64,000 bases of DNA. It comes from Ignavibacteria bacterium UBA2360. Lineage in GTDB: Bacteria > Bacteroidota > Ignavibacteria > Tepidaquicellales > OLB5. The position numbers and the translations under genes were made by a program. The DNA lies in contig DDTQ01000012.1 in assembly GCA_002344125.1 (NCBI GenBank), forward strand, positions 335,360 through 399,359. The letters run 5' to 3'. The notes below the pieces were generated by a model, which saw only the letters and a list, made by a program, of their open reading frames with translations, had not been told where the DNA came from and made no database searches. Positions 26,913 through 36,620 of the stretch are shown here, piece by piece (position 1 is the first letter of the stretch; every line of letters starts with the position of its first letter).

Positions 26913-27404
26913 TTAGTTTGGAATTGGCATACCCATTGATTGATAAATATCTTCAATTTGTTTCTTATTTTCCAGGGCTTCATCGTGTTTTGGGTCAATT
27001 GCAAGTACCTTGTTATATCTCTGGAGCGCCGGTTTGTATTTTTTCTTGGGTGAAAGGTTCGCTTCAAACATAAGATAATTCGCCGCACTCATTTGTTTGG
27101 TAATATACTCCTTTTTATCAGCGTCAGATTTCGATTGCATGTATTTAGCCTCTGCGTCATCAGCCGCTTTCATCATTTCAACTGCTTTAGTATCACCCTG
27201 TGTATCTGTTTGGCTATCGGTATTGTTCTTCCCTATATTACGGTGAATTGAATCATCAGGCATTTTATCTTTTTCTACCTGCTGCTGCTTATTATCCTGC
27301 GGCTTCTGATTATTCAGCAGTTCCTTGGGAATTTCCTTGGTACAGGAAGCCAGTATGAATGTAAGAACTGCAATAATAGAGAGATTTATTACTTTACTGA
27401 ACAT
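26913..27404 (-). CDS. TPR-like lipoprotein upstream of ccmD-ccmF
   Basis: The 163-residue protein has a lipoprotein signal (VLTFILASC). A Gln/Asp/Lys-rich linker runs to about residue 70. A helical region follows whose last part (YKPALQRYNKVLAIDPKHDEALENKKQIE) is a single TPR-like repeat. It is probably anchored in a membrane facing the periplasm. TPR proteins act as apocytochrome chaperones in other Ccm systems (CcmI/CcmH), so a related role here is possible. The evidence is limited to position and the one repeat. Confidence 0.65.
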   Translation of the reverse strand: MFSKVINLSIIAVLTFILASCTKEIPKELLNNQKPQDNKQQQVEKDKMPDDSIHRNIGKNNTDSQTDTQGDTKAVEMMKAADDAEAKYMQSKSDADKKEYITKQMSAANYLMFEANLSPKKKYKPALQRYNKVLAIDPKHDEALENKKQIEDIYQSMGMPIPN

Positions 27405-27803
27405 GATATTTAAAATTTTGATTTGGAATTTCTTTAATATAGCACAATTTAAAACTTATAAAAATGCCTAAAGCAACCGAAAAACCACAATTATGGGGGC
27501 AATCGTGGATAAAAATCATATACAAACATAATATATAACCTTATAAAGTAATATGATTTAAATCATAAAAAGAATAATTACGAAAATGCCGGTTTGTGTA
27601 AACTTTCGTTTACTGGTTTATGGTTATACATTCCTTAACAAAAAATTGCGATATTAGTTCAGCATGATTTTTTGAATTGTAATCTCTGCCGGGAGATTAT
27701 ATATTGCTGTGAATTAAATATTTAAAAGATTACCCTTGATCAAATTTCATCCATCCAAAGGAGCATATACATAATCTTTTTAATAAAGATATTAAAGTGT
27801 ACT
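27405..27803. other. Divergent AT-rich promoter region
   Basis: The region separates the ccm genes (-) from the sensor kinase (+). No gene is seen. A hairpin at 27680-27699 (TAATCTC / GAGATTA) and long A/T tracts are present; no confident -35/-10 pair was assigned. Confidence 0.5.
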
Positions 27804-30800
27804 ATGCAAACTCATGATAAAAAGACCATTTTGCTGGTCGAAGATGAAGCGATCATTGCCCTGTCAACTTCAAAGATACTCAAAAATAACGGCTATGATG
27901 TATTTGTTTGCCACAAGGGTACAAAAGCTGTAGATAAAATTACAGATGAACCCTCAATTGACCTCGTTTTGATGGATATAAACCTCGGACCGGGAATTGA
28001 CGGCGTAGAGGCGGCAAGTGAAATTCTGAAGATCAAAAATCTTCCCATTATTTTCCTTACTTCACATTCTGAACAGAAAACCGTAGAAAAAGTTAAAAGC
28101 ATAACCAGTTATGGTTATGTGATAAAAAGTTCGGGTGAATTTGTTCTTCTGGAATCCATTGCGATGGCCCTGAAGCTGTTTGAAGTTAATAACAACTTGC
28201 TTGAATATATCAAAGAACGTGAAAAGGCTGAACTGAAACTCAAACTGAGTGAAAACAGACTATCTACTATTTTTCACTCAAGCCCCGCCGGTATATGCAT
28301 AAATGAGATTACTGAGGGTCTGTTTATAGATGTAAATGAAGCTTTTTGCGATATTACGGGTTATACCAAAGAAGAGCTAATCGGCAATGATCCGGTTAAT
28401 CTGAATTTATGGTACAATTCCGCTGATGAGAAATTCACTGAAAAACTCATTGTAGAGAAAGGGAAAATTTCAAATGTTGAAGTGAAGTTCAGGAAAAAGG
28501 ACGGCAGAAATGGTAACGCCATGATATCCTGCGAAATGATAGAGTTTGATGAACGAAGCTGTATATTAACACTTGTAAATGATGTCACCGAGATCAAAAG
28601 CTATTCGCTTGCTCTGCTTGAAAGCCAGTCACGCTTCCGCAGTTTCTTTAATAATTTGGAAAGCATAGTCTGGATGAAAGACCTCGAGGGAAAATTTATT
28701 GATATAAATGACTTCACAGAAGAACTATTAAATGTTAAACGAAAAGATGTTATAGGTAAAACTGTCAATGATATTTTTCCGAATAGCGATGCGGAGCTCT
28801 TCACTGAAAATGACAGTAAGGTGATCAGTTCAGGTAAACTGAATGTGTTTGAAGAACGCGCTGTAATTAATGAGGAAGAACATCTGTTCCTTTCAACGAA
28901 ATTTCCGTTGTATGATACAGAAGGTAAATACAGTTCTATTGGCGCAATTTGCACCGATATTACCGAGATTAAAACCATAGAAAAAGAAAAAGACGCAATA
29001 TTCAAAGCTATCCCTGACTTAATGTTCAAAATAAATAAAAAAGGCATTCTGCTGGATTACAAATGCGCAGATGATCTTGAATTGTACCGGCCCCCGGAGG
29101 AATTCCTGGGGAAAAATCTCAGTGATGTTCTGCCCGCAGATCTTGCCCGTGAGGCGATGCTGCAAGTTAAAAATTCTCTTCAAAGCAGATCAGTTCGATC
29201 ATTTGATTATTTACTCGAGATAAACGGTGAAACCAGGTTTTATGAGAACCGGTTTGTACCTGTCAACAATGACTTTGTTCTTTCTATAATAAGGGATATC
29301 ACAGAACGTAAAAGAACCGAAGATTCTTTGAGCCAAAGAGAAAAGATACTTTCTGTAATTACAAAATTTTCCGAAAAGTTATTTTCCGGCGGAACAAGCG
29401 ATCAAAATCTGAGTTTCCTGCTTTCAGAGCTTGGAAGAATATTTAATTTAAGCAGAACCTACATTTTCAGGAAAGAATCAGAAAACGAAGAGCATTTGGT
29501 CTTTAAACTGGTAAATGAATGGTGTAACAATGGCGTATTCAGCGCAGCGGAAGTTCTTGATCTTGAAAACTTTGTAGTTGATAAAAATTCCGAATACAGC
29601 CTTAAATTAAATATACTGAAAGAAAAAGGATATCTTCCCGGCTATGTTGAGGAAATGGATAATGAATTTGAAAAGTACCTGATGAAAGTACAGGACCTCT
29701 TCTCATATCTTTTCATTGCTATCTATATTAAAGATGAGCTTTGGGGAATGATAGGTTTTGATGAATGCAAATACTCCAGAAGGTGGGAAGAACATGAAAT
29801 TCAGGCTTTGACTACAGCTTCAAAAATAATCGGCGGCGCTTTGAATAAGGAACAGACCGATATTGAGCTTGCCAACAGCAAAGAACTTTATTGCAATCTG
29901 ATTAATTCATCTCCTGATTCAGTAACTATTACAGATCTAACCGGAAACCTGGTACTCACATCAGAAAAGGCGCTCGAACTCTTTGGTTACGATGCTAAGG
30001 AGGATCTTACCGGATTGAGCGCGTTTATTCATGTTGCGCCTGAAAGCCTGGAGCATGCTATCGAAAGATTTAATGCTGTATTGAAAGGGGGTGCATTTGA
30101 ATCCGGCCATTATATTCTGAGGAAGAAAGACGGTACAGTGTTCAACGCGGAAATAAGCGCAAGCCGCTACTCTGATAGCGCGGGAAATCCCGGTGGTCTT
30201 ATAATTGTAACCAGAGATATTACAGGGAAACTTAAACAGGAAAGGCAAATCGCAGAAGATCATATACGCAGAAAAATTCTTATTGATGGTTCCGGTGACG
30301 GTATAGTAGTTCTGGATGAAAATGGAAAGGTGTTTGAATTCAATAAAAAATTCGCTCAAATGCTGGGATATTCAACGGAAGAATTGAAGAATTTGTTTGT
30401 TTGGGATTGGGATAAAAAGTTTTCAAAAGATGAAATTATCAGGATGATCAGTTCAGTTAATGAAACCGGTGACCATTTTGAAACTGTACATACAAGGAAA
30501 GACGGAAGTCGTATAGATGTTGAATTAAGCAACAATGGCGCGGTAGTAAACGGTAGAAAACTCGTTTTCTGTGTTTGCAGGGATATCACTACAAGAAAAT
30601 CTATCCAGAAAAAAATTGCGGAAAGTGAAATAAAATTTTCTAAAATATTCAACAATTCACCCATTGGCATAAGTATCATTAGGGTAAAAGATATGAAGTA
30701 CGCTGAAGTGAATGAAGCTCTTACCAAACTTTCGGGGTACAACAGAGATGAGTTCATAGGAAAAACGCCATTTGAACTTAATTTCTACAGTGAAGATGTG

Positions 30801-31601
30801 AATAATGGCATCCTTGAGGCGATGAAATGTGACAAGCTTAAAGGTTCAGAATATGAACTCAAACGTAAAGATGGTACACCCTTAAGTGTAAAAATATTAA
30901 GAGAAATTATTGAGTTCGAGAATGAAGAGTACTATATAACAATTATAACCGATATTACCGATAACAAAAACCATGAGCTCGCTATCCAAAAATCTCTTAA
31001 AGATAAGGAAGTACTTTTGAAAGAGCTGCAGCACAGGGTGAAAAATAATCTTTCAGTAATTTCCGGACTGCTGCACCTGGAAATGGAAAATCTGCGGGAT
31101 GAACATACACGGAACATTTTTCAAAATTCAATATCCCGGATAAACTCGCTTTCAGCAATTTATGAACAGCTATACAGCACCGATGACATAAGCAGGGTAG
31201 ATCTGAGTGTGTACCTTGTAAATCTGATTGAATCTATGAGCAGAACATACAACATCAACGAAAACCTGGTTCTCGTCACCAGTTTTGAAAAGAACCTGTT
31301 CATTGATCTTAAAAGGGCGGTACTGATAGGCCTTATCTTTAATGAATTGGTTACCAACGCGCTGAAGTATGCATATCCTGTTAACGAAAAAGGCACTATC
31401 AATGCCGGATTCAAGTTATCAGATGGAAACGCGGTTTTATATGTGAAGGATAGCGGAGCCGGGCTGCCGCCGCATTACAGAGCTGATACTGAAAAGAGCC
31501 TTGGTTTAAGACTTGTAAAGATGCTGACTGAACAGCTTGAAGGCACATTTAAACTTGATAACTGCAGCGGTGTTTACACAGAAGTAAAGTTTGAACTGTG
31601 A
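27804..31601 (+). CDS. Multi-PAS/GAF hybrid sensor kinase with N-terminal receiver and HisKA_2
   Basis: The 1265-residue cytosolic protein begins with a receiver domain (TILLVEDEAI; Asp in LVLMDINLG; KSS in YVIKSSG). Three PAS domains follow (from about residues 150, 275 and 395), then a GAF-like domain (about 515-690), then three more PAS domains (about 700, 825, 955). It ends with a HisKA_2 histidine-kinase box (LLKELQHRVKNNLSVISGLL, His near residue 1075) and HATPase (FNELVTNALKYAYP, DSGAGLPP, SLGLRLVKML). HisKA_2 kinases usually phosphorylate separate receivers. No transmembrane helix is seen, so ligands or redox cues are sensed in the cytosol. PAS domains without obvious heme or flavin residues leave the signal unknown. 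It is followed by a universal stress gene on the same strand, 99 nt away. Confidence 0.92.
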   Translation: MQTHDKKTILLVEDEAIIALSTSKILKNNGYDVFVCHKGTKAVDKITDEPSIDLVLMDINLGPGIDGVEAASEILKIKNLPIIFLTSHSEQKTVEKVKSITSYGYVIKSSGEFVLLESIAMALKLFEVNNNLLEYIKEREKAELKLKLSENRLSTIFHSSPAGICINEITEGLFIDVNEAFCDITGYTKEELIGNDPVNLNLWYNSADEKFTEKLIVEKGKISNVEVKFRKKDGRNGNAMISCEMIEFDERSCILTLVNDVTEIKSYSLALLESQSRFRSFFNNLESIVWMKDLEGKFIDINDFTEELLNVKRKDVIGKTVNDIFPNSDAELFTENDSKVISSGKLNVFEERAVINEEEHLFLSTKFPLYDTEGKYSSIGAICTDITEIKTIEKEKDAIFKAIPDLMFKINKKGILLDYKCADDLELYRPPEEFLGKNLSDVLPADLAREAMLQVKNSLQSRSVRSFDYLLEINGETRFYENRFVPVNNDFVLSIIRDITERKRTEDSLSQREKILSVITKFSEKLFSGGTSDQNLSFLLSELGRIFNLSRTYIFRKESENEEHLVFKLVNEWCNNGVFSAAEVLDLENFVVDKNSEYSLKLNILKEKGYLPGYVEEMDNEFEKYLMKVQDLFSYLFIAIYIKDELWGMIGFDECKYSRRWEEHEIQALTTASKIIGGALNKEQTDIELANSKELYCNLINSSPDSVTITDLTGNLVLTSEKALELFGYDAKEDLTGLSAFIHVAPESLEHAIERFNAVLKGGAFESGHYILRKKDGTVFNAEISASRYSDSAGNPGGLIIVTRDITGKLKQERQIAEDHIRRKILIDGSGDGIVVLDENGKVFEFNKKFAQMLGYSTEELKNLFVWDWDKKFSKDEIIRMISSVNETGDHFETVHTRKDGSRIDVELSNNGAVVNGRKLVFCVCRDITTRKSIQKKIAESEIKFSKIFNNSPIGISIIRVKDMKYAEVNEALTKLSGYNRDEFIGKTPFELNFYSEDVNNGILEAMKCDKLKGSEYELKRKDGTPLSVKILREIIEFENEEYYITIITDITDNKNHELAIQKSLKDKEVLLKELQHRVKNNLSVISGLLHLEMENLRDEHTRNIFQNSISRINSLSAIYEQLYSTDDISRVDLSVYLVNLIESMSRTYNINENLVLVTSFEKNLFIDLKRAVLIGLIFNELVTNALKYAYPVNEKGTINAGFKLSDGNAVLYVKDSGAGLPPHYRADTEKSLGLRLVKMLTEQLEGTFKLDNCSGVYTEVKFEL

Positions 31602-31700
31602 AGCAGCATTATTTATAATGTATGTAATGGAATTTTAATAGTTTATTTTGAATTATAATTTACGGGAAGATCAATTTATAAACGTTAAAATTTAAATACT

Positions 31701-32540
31701 ATGAAAAATATTCTTGTTCCTTTTGATTTCTCAAACCATTCACTAGCGGCCCTGGAAGTTGCCAACAGTATCGCTGAAAAGCAGAAAGCAAACATAAGTT
31801 TGCTGTATGTTATTTTAGACCCCTTTACTGCAAGCTCAGGTGTATCCAGGAAAGAATATAAAAGCTCAAACATCAATAAGTTTCTTGAAGCTGTAAAAAA
31901 GGAAACTTTTAATAATCTTAAAAATACGCTGAAGTATTTTGAAAATAAGAAAGTTAAAATAAAGCCGGTTGTTACAGTAAATGCCAGTGTTTATAAAGGT
32001 ATATTGAGGTTTATTGATACCAGAAAAACTGACCTCGTGATAATGGGCACTCACGGCGCTTCCGGTTTTAAAACGAAATTTTTAGGTACAAATACCGAGC
32101 GTATTTTCAGAATGACAAGTAAACCTGTTATGATAGTGAGCGGAGATGCCGGCAATACTGATTTTAAACGGATCGTTTTTGCCACAGATCTGGAACAGAG
32201 ATCGGTAAGGGTCTTAAGCAGGGTATGGAAATTCATAAGCAGTTACAAAGCTAAAACAGAAATTCTTAGAATTAATACTCCATCAGATACACTACGGAGC
32301 TCTTACGCTATAGGAAAAATGCGGAATATAACAAAAAAATTCAAAGGTGAATTTGAATTTGTTCAAAAAGATGCCGATAGCCCTGAGGCAGGAATAAATG
32401 ACTATTTGATAAAATCAAAAGCCGACCTGTTAATTATCGGGGTACACAGAAAAAAAGGCTTCAAAAGATTGTTTACTGACAGGGTATCAGAATCGATCAC
32501 CCGGACTGTAAAGATACCGGTTTTAACAATTGATCTCTAA
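31701..32540 (+). CDS. Tandem universal stress protein (UspA fold)
   Basis: The 279-residue protein consists of two USP domains (1-150 and 155-279). The first has the typical GTHGASGFKTKFLGTNTERI nucleotide-binding segment (G-x2-G-x9-G-S/T). The second ends in GVHRKKGFKRLFTDRVSESI, in which the classic Gly pattern is weaker. Such proteins bind ATP or AMP and are induced under growth arrest or low oxygen. Ends at a bidirectional terminator. Confidence 0.88.
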   Translation: MKNILVPFDFSNHSLAALEVANSIAEKQKANISLLYVILDPFTASSGVSRKEYKSSNINKFLEAVKKETFNNLKNTLKYFENKKVKIKPVVTVNASVYKGILRFIDTRKTDLVIMGTHGASGFKTKFLGTNTERIFRMTSKPVMIVSGDAGNTDFKRIVFATDLEQRSVRVLSRVWKFISSYKAKTEILRINTPSDTLRSSYAIGKMRNITKKFKGEFEFVQKDADSPEAGINDYLIKSKADLLIIGVHRKKGFKRLFTDRVSESITRTVKIPVLTIDL

Positions 32541-32560
32541 AACTTTAAAATAATAACAAA

Positions 32561-32587
32561 AAAACCCCGCATTTAAAGCGGGGTTTT
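32561..32587. terminator. Bidirectional terminator between convergent genes
   Basis: AAAACCCCGC and its exact complement surround a 7-nt loop, with A/T tracts on both sides. It serves the usp gene (+) and the T9SS gene (-). Confidence 0.85.
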
Positions 32588-32607
32588 TGTTTATGCGGTA
32601 TATATTG

Positions 32608-34161
32608 TTACTTTATCAGAACCATTTTTTTGCTGTCGGTAAATTCACCGGTTGTTATCTTATAAATATAAACACCGCTTGAAAGAGCCGAAGCGTCAAA
32701 CGGAACTATATGTGTACCTGCGTTTGTAAATGAATTTACAAGCGATGCAACTTCCTTGCCAAGTACATCATATACTTTGAGCACCACTACACCTGATTTA
32801 GGCAGCGCGAAAGTAATATTAGTTGTTGGGTTGAACGGATTCGGATAATTTTGCTGCAATACATATTCCTTTGGTACCTGGTTATTGGTGTTTGGAACTG
32901 ATACCAATGTACCGCAGGGTATATCCTGGTTCCATGTTGCCTGAATTTCAGTGGAGTCAAGTGCTCTTCTGTATAGCCTGAACTCATCCATCTTTCCGGT
33001 AAATCCGGCGACTGTGGTATATCCGCCGACCTTAAAACCGGTACCGGCAGTCAGATTCAGAGGAGTTTGAGGAACTGTGCTCGAAAGCACTCCATTTTTG
33101 TAGACCTTTATATTGGCCGCTGCTGAATCATACACGAAGTGAATTACTACCGGGCCGGCATTTACAGCAGGAACGTCAACATTTGTAATTCCCGTTCCCC
33201 TCAGTGTAATAGCGCCTGTTCCGGCAGCGCCGTTATTAAAGCATCTGAAAGAGCCGCCTCCATCACCGAATAAATATCCAAAGGTCGTTGTATTACAATC
33301 TATCCACATACTTATAGTCCAGCTTGAAGCACCCAGGTTATTATTCCAGCCGGTTACAATTCCGGCGCCGGTTACACCTGTCCCTGTAATACATGAATCA
33401 AACTGACCGCCTGAAGTTAATGTTATTCCCGTCATTGATGCCGGGGATGTACCAACACCCGGTATCGCGCAGTTTAACACGCTTAACGGAGCCGGATTGT
33501 TTTCGAATTTATAAAATAAATAATCCGGTCCGTTTAAAGGCGGGGCTATATCTAATCCTGTATGTGTAATGATCGCGCTGGAGTTACCCCATACATGAGG
33601 ACAAGGTGCTGCAGTTAACGGACCTGCGTGTCTTTTTACGCCTGATGTTGTGGTGTTTCTTACGCCGAATCCCGTACCCGTATAGCCGCACTGGGTTATT
33701 TCTACAACTAGACTTTTTGCAGGATCATAGTTGAACGGGGTTGTTAACGTGATTCCTGCAAATTGATCAGCTGTTGTTGTCATTGCGTAATTGCTTTGAT
33801 CTAATACTGTGGTAAGAGGTCCTGTGTACCAGGCTCCTGTTGGCAGATCGGTATCAGTGGTTAATCCCATTTTAATTGTCAGCTGCGTATATGTTACGCT
33901 TACTGATGAAACAGCCTGGAAATAAATTTTGGTAATATTGCCGCCTGGCGCGGGACCCGGCTGATTAAATGAGCCCGGAAGATACAATGTCTGTGTTGTT
34001 TTTCCGGAAGCGGGAAGTGTGTTAAAAGGAAATGCGTTGTTTAAAGTACCTCCGCTCAAATTAAAATATTGAGGCTGGGAAAGTGAACCGGCTGTTAAAG
34101 CAAAAAGCAAAATTAAAAATGCAGCCGCCTTAAATAAGAAAGTGATCTTTTCTTTTTTCAT
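32608..34161 (-). CDS. T9SS surface protein with LamG-like domain
   Basis: The 517-residue protein has a signal peptide (AAAFLILLFALTAGSLSQ). An N-terminal domain of about 200 residues is shared with the next gene (both contain QPQYF/YN...LPGxFNQPxPAPxGNIT). A concanavalin/LamG-like jelly roll follows (DYLFYKFENNP to MDEFRLYRRALDSTEIQATW), then a T9SS type A sorting domain (QNYPNPFNPTTNIT to KKMVLIK). LamG domains bind glycans or proteins. It is probably a secreted surface protein of unknown ligand, paralogous at both ends to the 34413 gene. Confidence 0.82.
   Translation of the reverse strand: MKKEKITFLFKAAAFLILLFALTAGSLSQPQYFNLSGGTLNNAFPFNTLPASGKTTQTLYLPGSFNQPGPAPGGNITKIYFQAVSSVSVTYTQLTIKMGLTTDTDLPTGAWYTGPLTTVLDQSNYAMTTTADQFAGITLTTPFNYDPAKSLVVEITQCGYTGTGFGVRNTTTSGVKRHAGPLTAAPCPHVWGNSSAIITHTGLDIAPPLNGPDYLFYKFENNPAPLSVLNCAIPGVGTSPASMTGITLTSGGQFDSCITGTGVTGAGIVTGWNNNLGASSWTISMWIDCNTTTFGYLFGDGGGSFRCFNNGAAGTGAITLRGTGITNVDVPAVNAGPVVIHFVYDSAAANIKVYKNGVLSSTVPQTPLNLTAGTGFKVGGYTTVAGFTGKMDEFRLYRRALDSTEIQATWNQDIPCGTLVSVPNTNNQVPKEYVLQQNYPNPFNPTTNITFALPKSGVVVLKVYDVLGKEVASLVNSFTNAGTHIVPFDASALSSGVYIYKITTGEFTDSKKMVLIK
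32621..32781 (-). repeat. Near-identical T9SS-CTD DNA repeat, copy A
   Basis: 161 nt within the sorting-domain coding region match 34426-34586 at 160 of 161 positions, while flanking sequence drifts. It reflects recent duplication or gene conversion. Confidence 0.9.
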
Positions 34162-34360
34162 AGCGTTTCTAATTTAGTTCCTTGAGCTTTAGCTCAAATT
34201 AAATAAATTTAAATGAAGCTTTATTAACTTTACCAGGTAACCGGTTGATGAATAAAGTACATTTACGCCTTTTAAGAGGTGGTCACTGCTCCGGAGTTTT
34301 TTAGGATTACTGCAAATTGAACAAAAACATTTAAATTTTCAAGTGTGTAATAATTGTTTT

Positions 34361-34390
34361 AAAAAAACCCCGCTTATAAAGCGGGGTTTT
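34361..34390 (-). terminator. Rho-independent terminator
   Basis: AAACCCCGC and its exact complement surround a 7-nt loop. The minus strand runs into an 8-T tract. It lies just past the stop of the 34413 gene. Confidence 0.8.
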
Positions 34391-34412
34391 GAATTTGAGT
34401 GAGAAAATATTC

Positions 34413-36242
34413 TTACTTGATAAGTACCATTTTTTTGCTGTCGGTAAATTCACCGGTTGTTATCTTATAAATATAAACACCGCTTGAAAGAGCCGAAGCG
34501 TCAAACGGAACTATATGTGTGCCTGCGTTTGTAAATGAATTTACAAGCGATGCAACTTCCTTGCCAAGTACATCATATACTTTGAGTATAACTATGCCTG
34601 ATTTTGGCAATGCGAAAGTAATATTTGTTGTCGGGTTAAACGGATTCGGATAGTTCTGTTCCATTTTGTAAGCTGTCGGGATCTGTGTTGTAGGCTCATT
34701 TATTGCAACAGGCATTCCTGTCATTTTTGCAATTGTACCTGTAGCGCCGCAGCTCCAGCCAACCATACAGCCGTTGACATCTGTAACCAATGAAATATCA
34801 TTCTGCGCTGCTGTGTGTGTATGAGACTGGGTCCATGTTGCGCCGTTATCTGTGCTTCTGAAAATACCGGTGCCGCGTGTGTACCAGAAATCATTCCCTG
34901 AGCCCTGAATGCCGGTAATGTTGCCTGTACCTGATGCAGGAAGAAGGGTATAAGTAGTTCCGCCATCAGTTGATTTAACCATTGTTGCGCCGCCGCCTAA
35001 GCCCACGGTTGCTGAATTGAAACGTACGCCCAGAACCTGTCCGGTCAGACCCGTTGTAGCAACGCTTGTCCAGTTTAAACCTGAATTTGTCGATTTCCAT
35101 ATCGTTCCCTGGCCTGAACCAAACCACATGTTAGGCAGTGATACCTGCACGCAGTTGTTTCTGCCGTCGCCTGTACCTGCGATAGTTGCAAGTGAAGTCC
35201 AGTTATTTCCGCCATCGGTAGTTTGCAGCAGCAGCCAGTTTCCGGCTAATGGATCGCCGAACGCGTAGCCGTTTGTTGCTGAAACCATTTTGATCGCGTT
35301 TATAAACCCGCCGGCTACAGTATAAACCTGCACCCAGTTCGTTCCGCCATTTGTGGTTTTATAGATAAATGTCGCGCCGGGTGATGTTGTAACCCATGCT
35401 GTGTTTGCGTCAAGAGCTTCAATATTATAGATGTCACCTGTAATTACACCGGTGTTTGGGTTAGCATCTGTCCAGGTTGTTCCTCCGTCTGTTGTTCTGC
35501 GTACAGTTCCTGCTGCTCCTGCTGCCCAGCCTATCAAATTGCTGACAGTTTTTACAGAATACAATAATGATGTTGTGCCTGATGTTTGGTTTGCCCATGA
35601 GTAGCTGCAGTTAACCGGGCCGGAAGATATATTAACTCCCATGTGAGGCATTGATCCGCTCTGCTGACCCCATACAAACGGGCAAGCAGAAGTTGTAAGT
35701 GAAGTATTCCTTCTGAAACCTGCCAAAGTAGTTGTACCTGAACTGAATCCGGTAGCTCCTGCGGCTGCGCATTGTTGAACATCTATAATTAAACTCTGTG
35801 TATTATCATACGGAAAAGGAGTATCAAGGGTGATAGTCAGCCATTCATTTGCAAGTCCGCCAAGTTGAACGGAAGGCCTGTTATATACTTCTGTCATTGT
35901 ACCGGTATACCATTGGCTAGCTGCAAAAGTAGTTAAGCCGGCTGCCTGTCCCATCTTTATTACAACATTTGTATATGTGTACGGTCCAAGATTGGCAGCA
36001 AGTCTGAATGAAACACTCGTTATGTTGCCATTTGGAGCCGGTGTAGGTTGATTGAAATCTCCGGGTAAAAATAACACCTGGATCTGTTTACCGCCTGGAA
36101 TATTCCATGGAAATGAATTTGTTGTGCCTGCAGTGTTGTAGTTATAATACTGCGGCTGGGTATATAAATTGGCGGTAAGAGCCAAAAGCAAAACGAAGAA
36201 TGCGGCAGCATTCCTGAAGAAATGAGGACATCTTGTTTTCAT
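34413..36242 (-). CDS. T9SS surface protein with YCF48/BNR-like beta-propeller
   Basis: The 609-residue protein has a signal peptide (AAAFFVLLLALTANLYTQ) and an N-terminal domain shared with the 32608 gene. A six-to-seven-bladed propeller follows, marked by repeated TTDGGxTWT / TTNGGTNWV Asp-box-like motifs (about residues 215-510). The T9SS type A sorting domain completes it. Asp-box propellers are common in extracellular sialidases and in YCF48-like assembly factors; no sialidase Arg triad could be assigned, so a binding role is more likely. The CTD is nearly identical in DNA to that of its neighbour. Confidence 0.82.
   Translation of the reverse strand: MKTRCPHFFRNAAAFFVLLLALTANLYTQPQYYNYNTAGTTNSFPWNIPGGKQIQVLFLPGDFNQPTPAPNGNITSVSFRLAANLGPYTYTNVVIKMGQAAGLTTFAASQWYTGTMTEVYNRPSVQLGGLANEWLTITLDTPFPYDNTQSLIIDVQQCAAAGATGFSSGTTTLAGFRRNTSLTTSACPFVWGQQSGSMPHMGVNISSGPVNCSYSWANQTSGTTSLLYSVKTVSNLIGWAAGAAGTVRRTTDGGTTWTDANPNTGVITGDIYNIEALDANTAWVTTSPGATFIYKTTNGGTNWVQVYTVAGGFINAIKMVSATNGYAFGDPLAGNWLLLQTTDGGNNWTSLATIAGTGDGRNNCVQVSLPNMWFGSGQGTIWKSTNSGLNWTSVATTGLTGQVLGVRFNSATVGLGGGATMVKSTDGGTTYTLLPASGTGNITGIQGSGNDFWYTRGTGIFRSTDNGATWTQSHTHTAAQNDISLVTDVNGCMVGWSCGATGTIAKMTGMPVAINEPTTQIPTAYKMEQNYPNPFNPTTNITFALPKSGIVILKVYDVLGKEVASLVNSFTNAGTHIVPFDASALSSGVYIYKITTGEFTDSKKMVLIK
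34426..34586 (-). repeat. Near-identical T9SS-CTD DNA repeat, copy B
   Basis: This is the partner of 32621-32781, with a single A/G difference in 161 nt. Confidence 0.9.
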
Positions 36243-36472
36243 AGCTTATTTCTTTATTTTAGTTTGGAATTCTTATGAATCCCTGAAATTAGAATTATTG
36301 AATTTCAATTTCTAAAACTAATAATTAAGCGGATGGATGAAATAAACTGAAAATGTCGAGGGCAGAAGCCAAATACAATTTGCCGAAATGTTTGTGTTGT
36401 GTTAATAACTTGGTAAAAACAGATTAAATAATCAAGGGTTTAATGGAGTAAATGATTTTTATCGTTTTACTA

Positions 36473-36596
36473 AAAGGGGCTGTTTCAAAAAGCTAATTGT
36501 CATTCCTGCCTGCCTTGGTTTTTTGGCGAAAGCAGGAATCTCAAAAAATTTTGAAACAAAATTTTTCACATTATATACTCTTTGAACAGCCCCTTT
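36473..36596. repeat. Nested palindromic element (124 bp)
   Basis: The outer arms, AAAGGGGCTGTTTCAAA and the complement of AAAGGGGCTGTTCAAA, differ by one inserted T. Inner arms ATTCCTGC / GCAGGAAT lie at 36502-36509 and 36532-36539. No protein is encoded. It fills most of the 378-nt gap between 36243 and 36620 and resembles a small MITE-like or dispersed palindromic repeat. The rest of the gap shows nothing else. Confidence 0.6.
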
Positions 36597-36620
36597 GTTT
36601 TGATATTTGCCGGTTGATCT

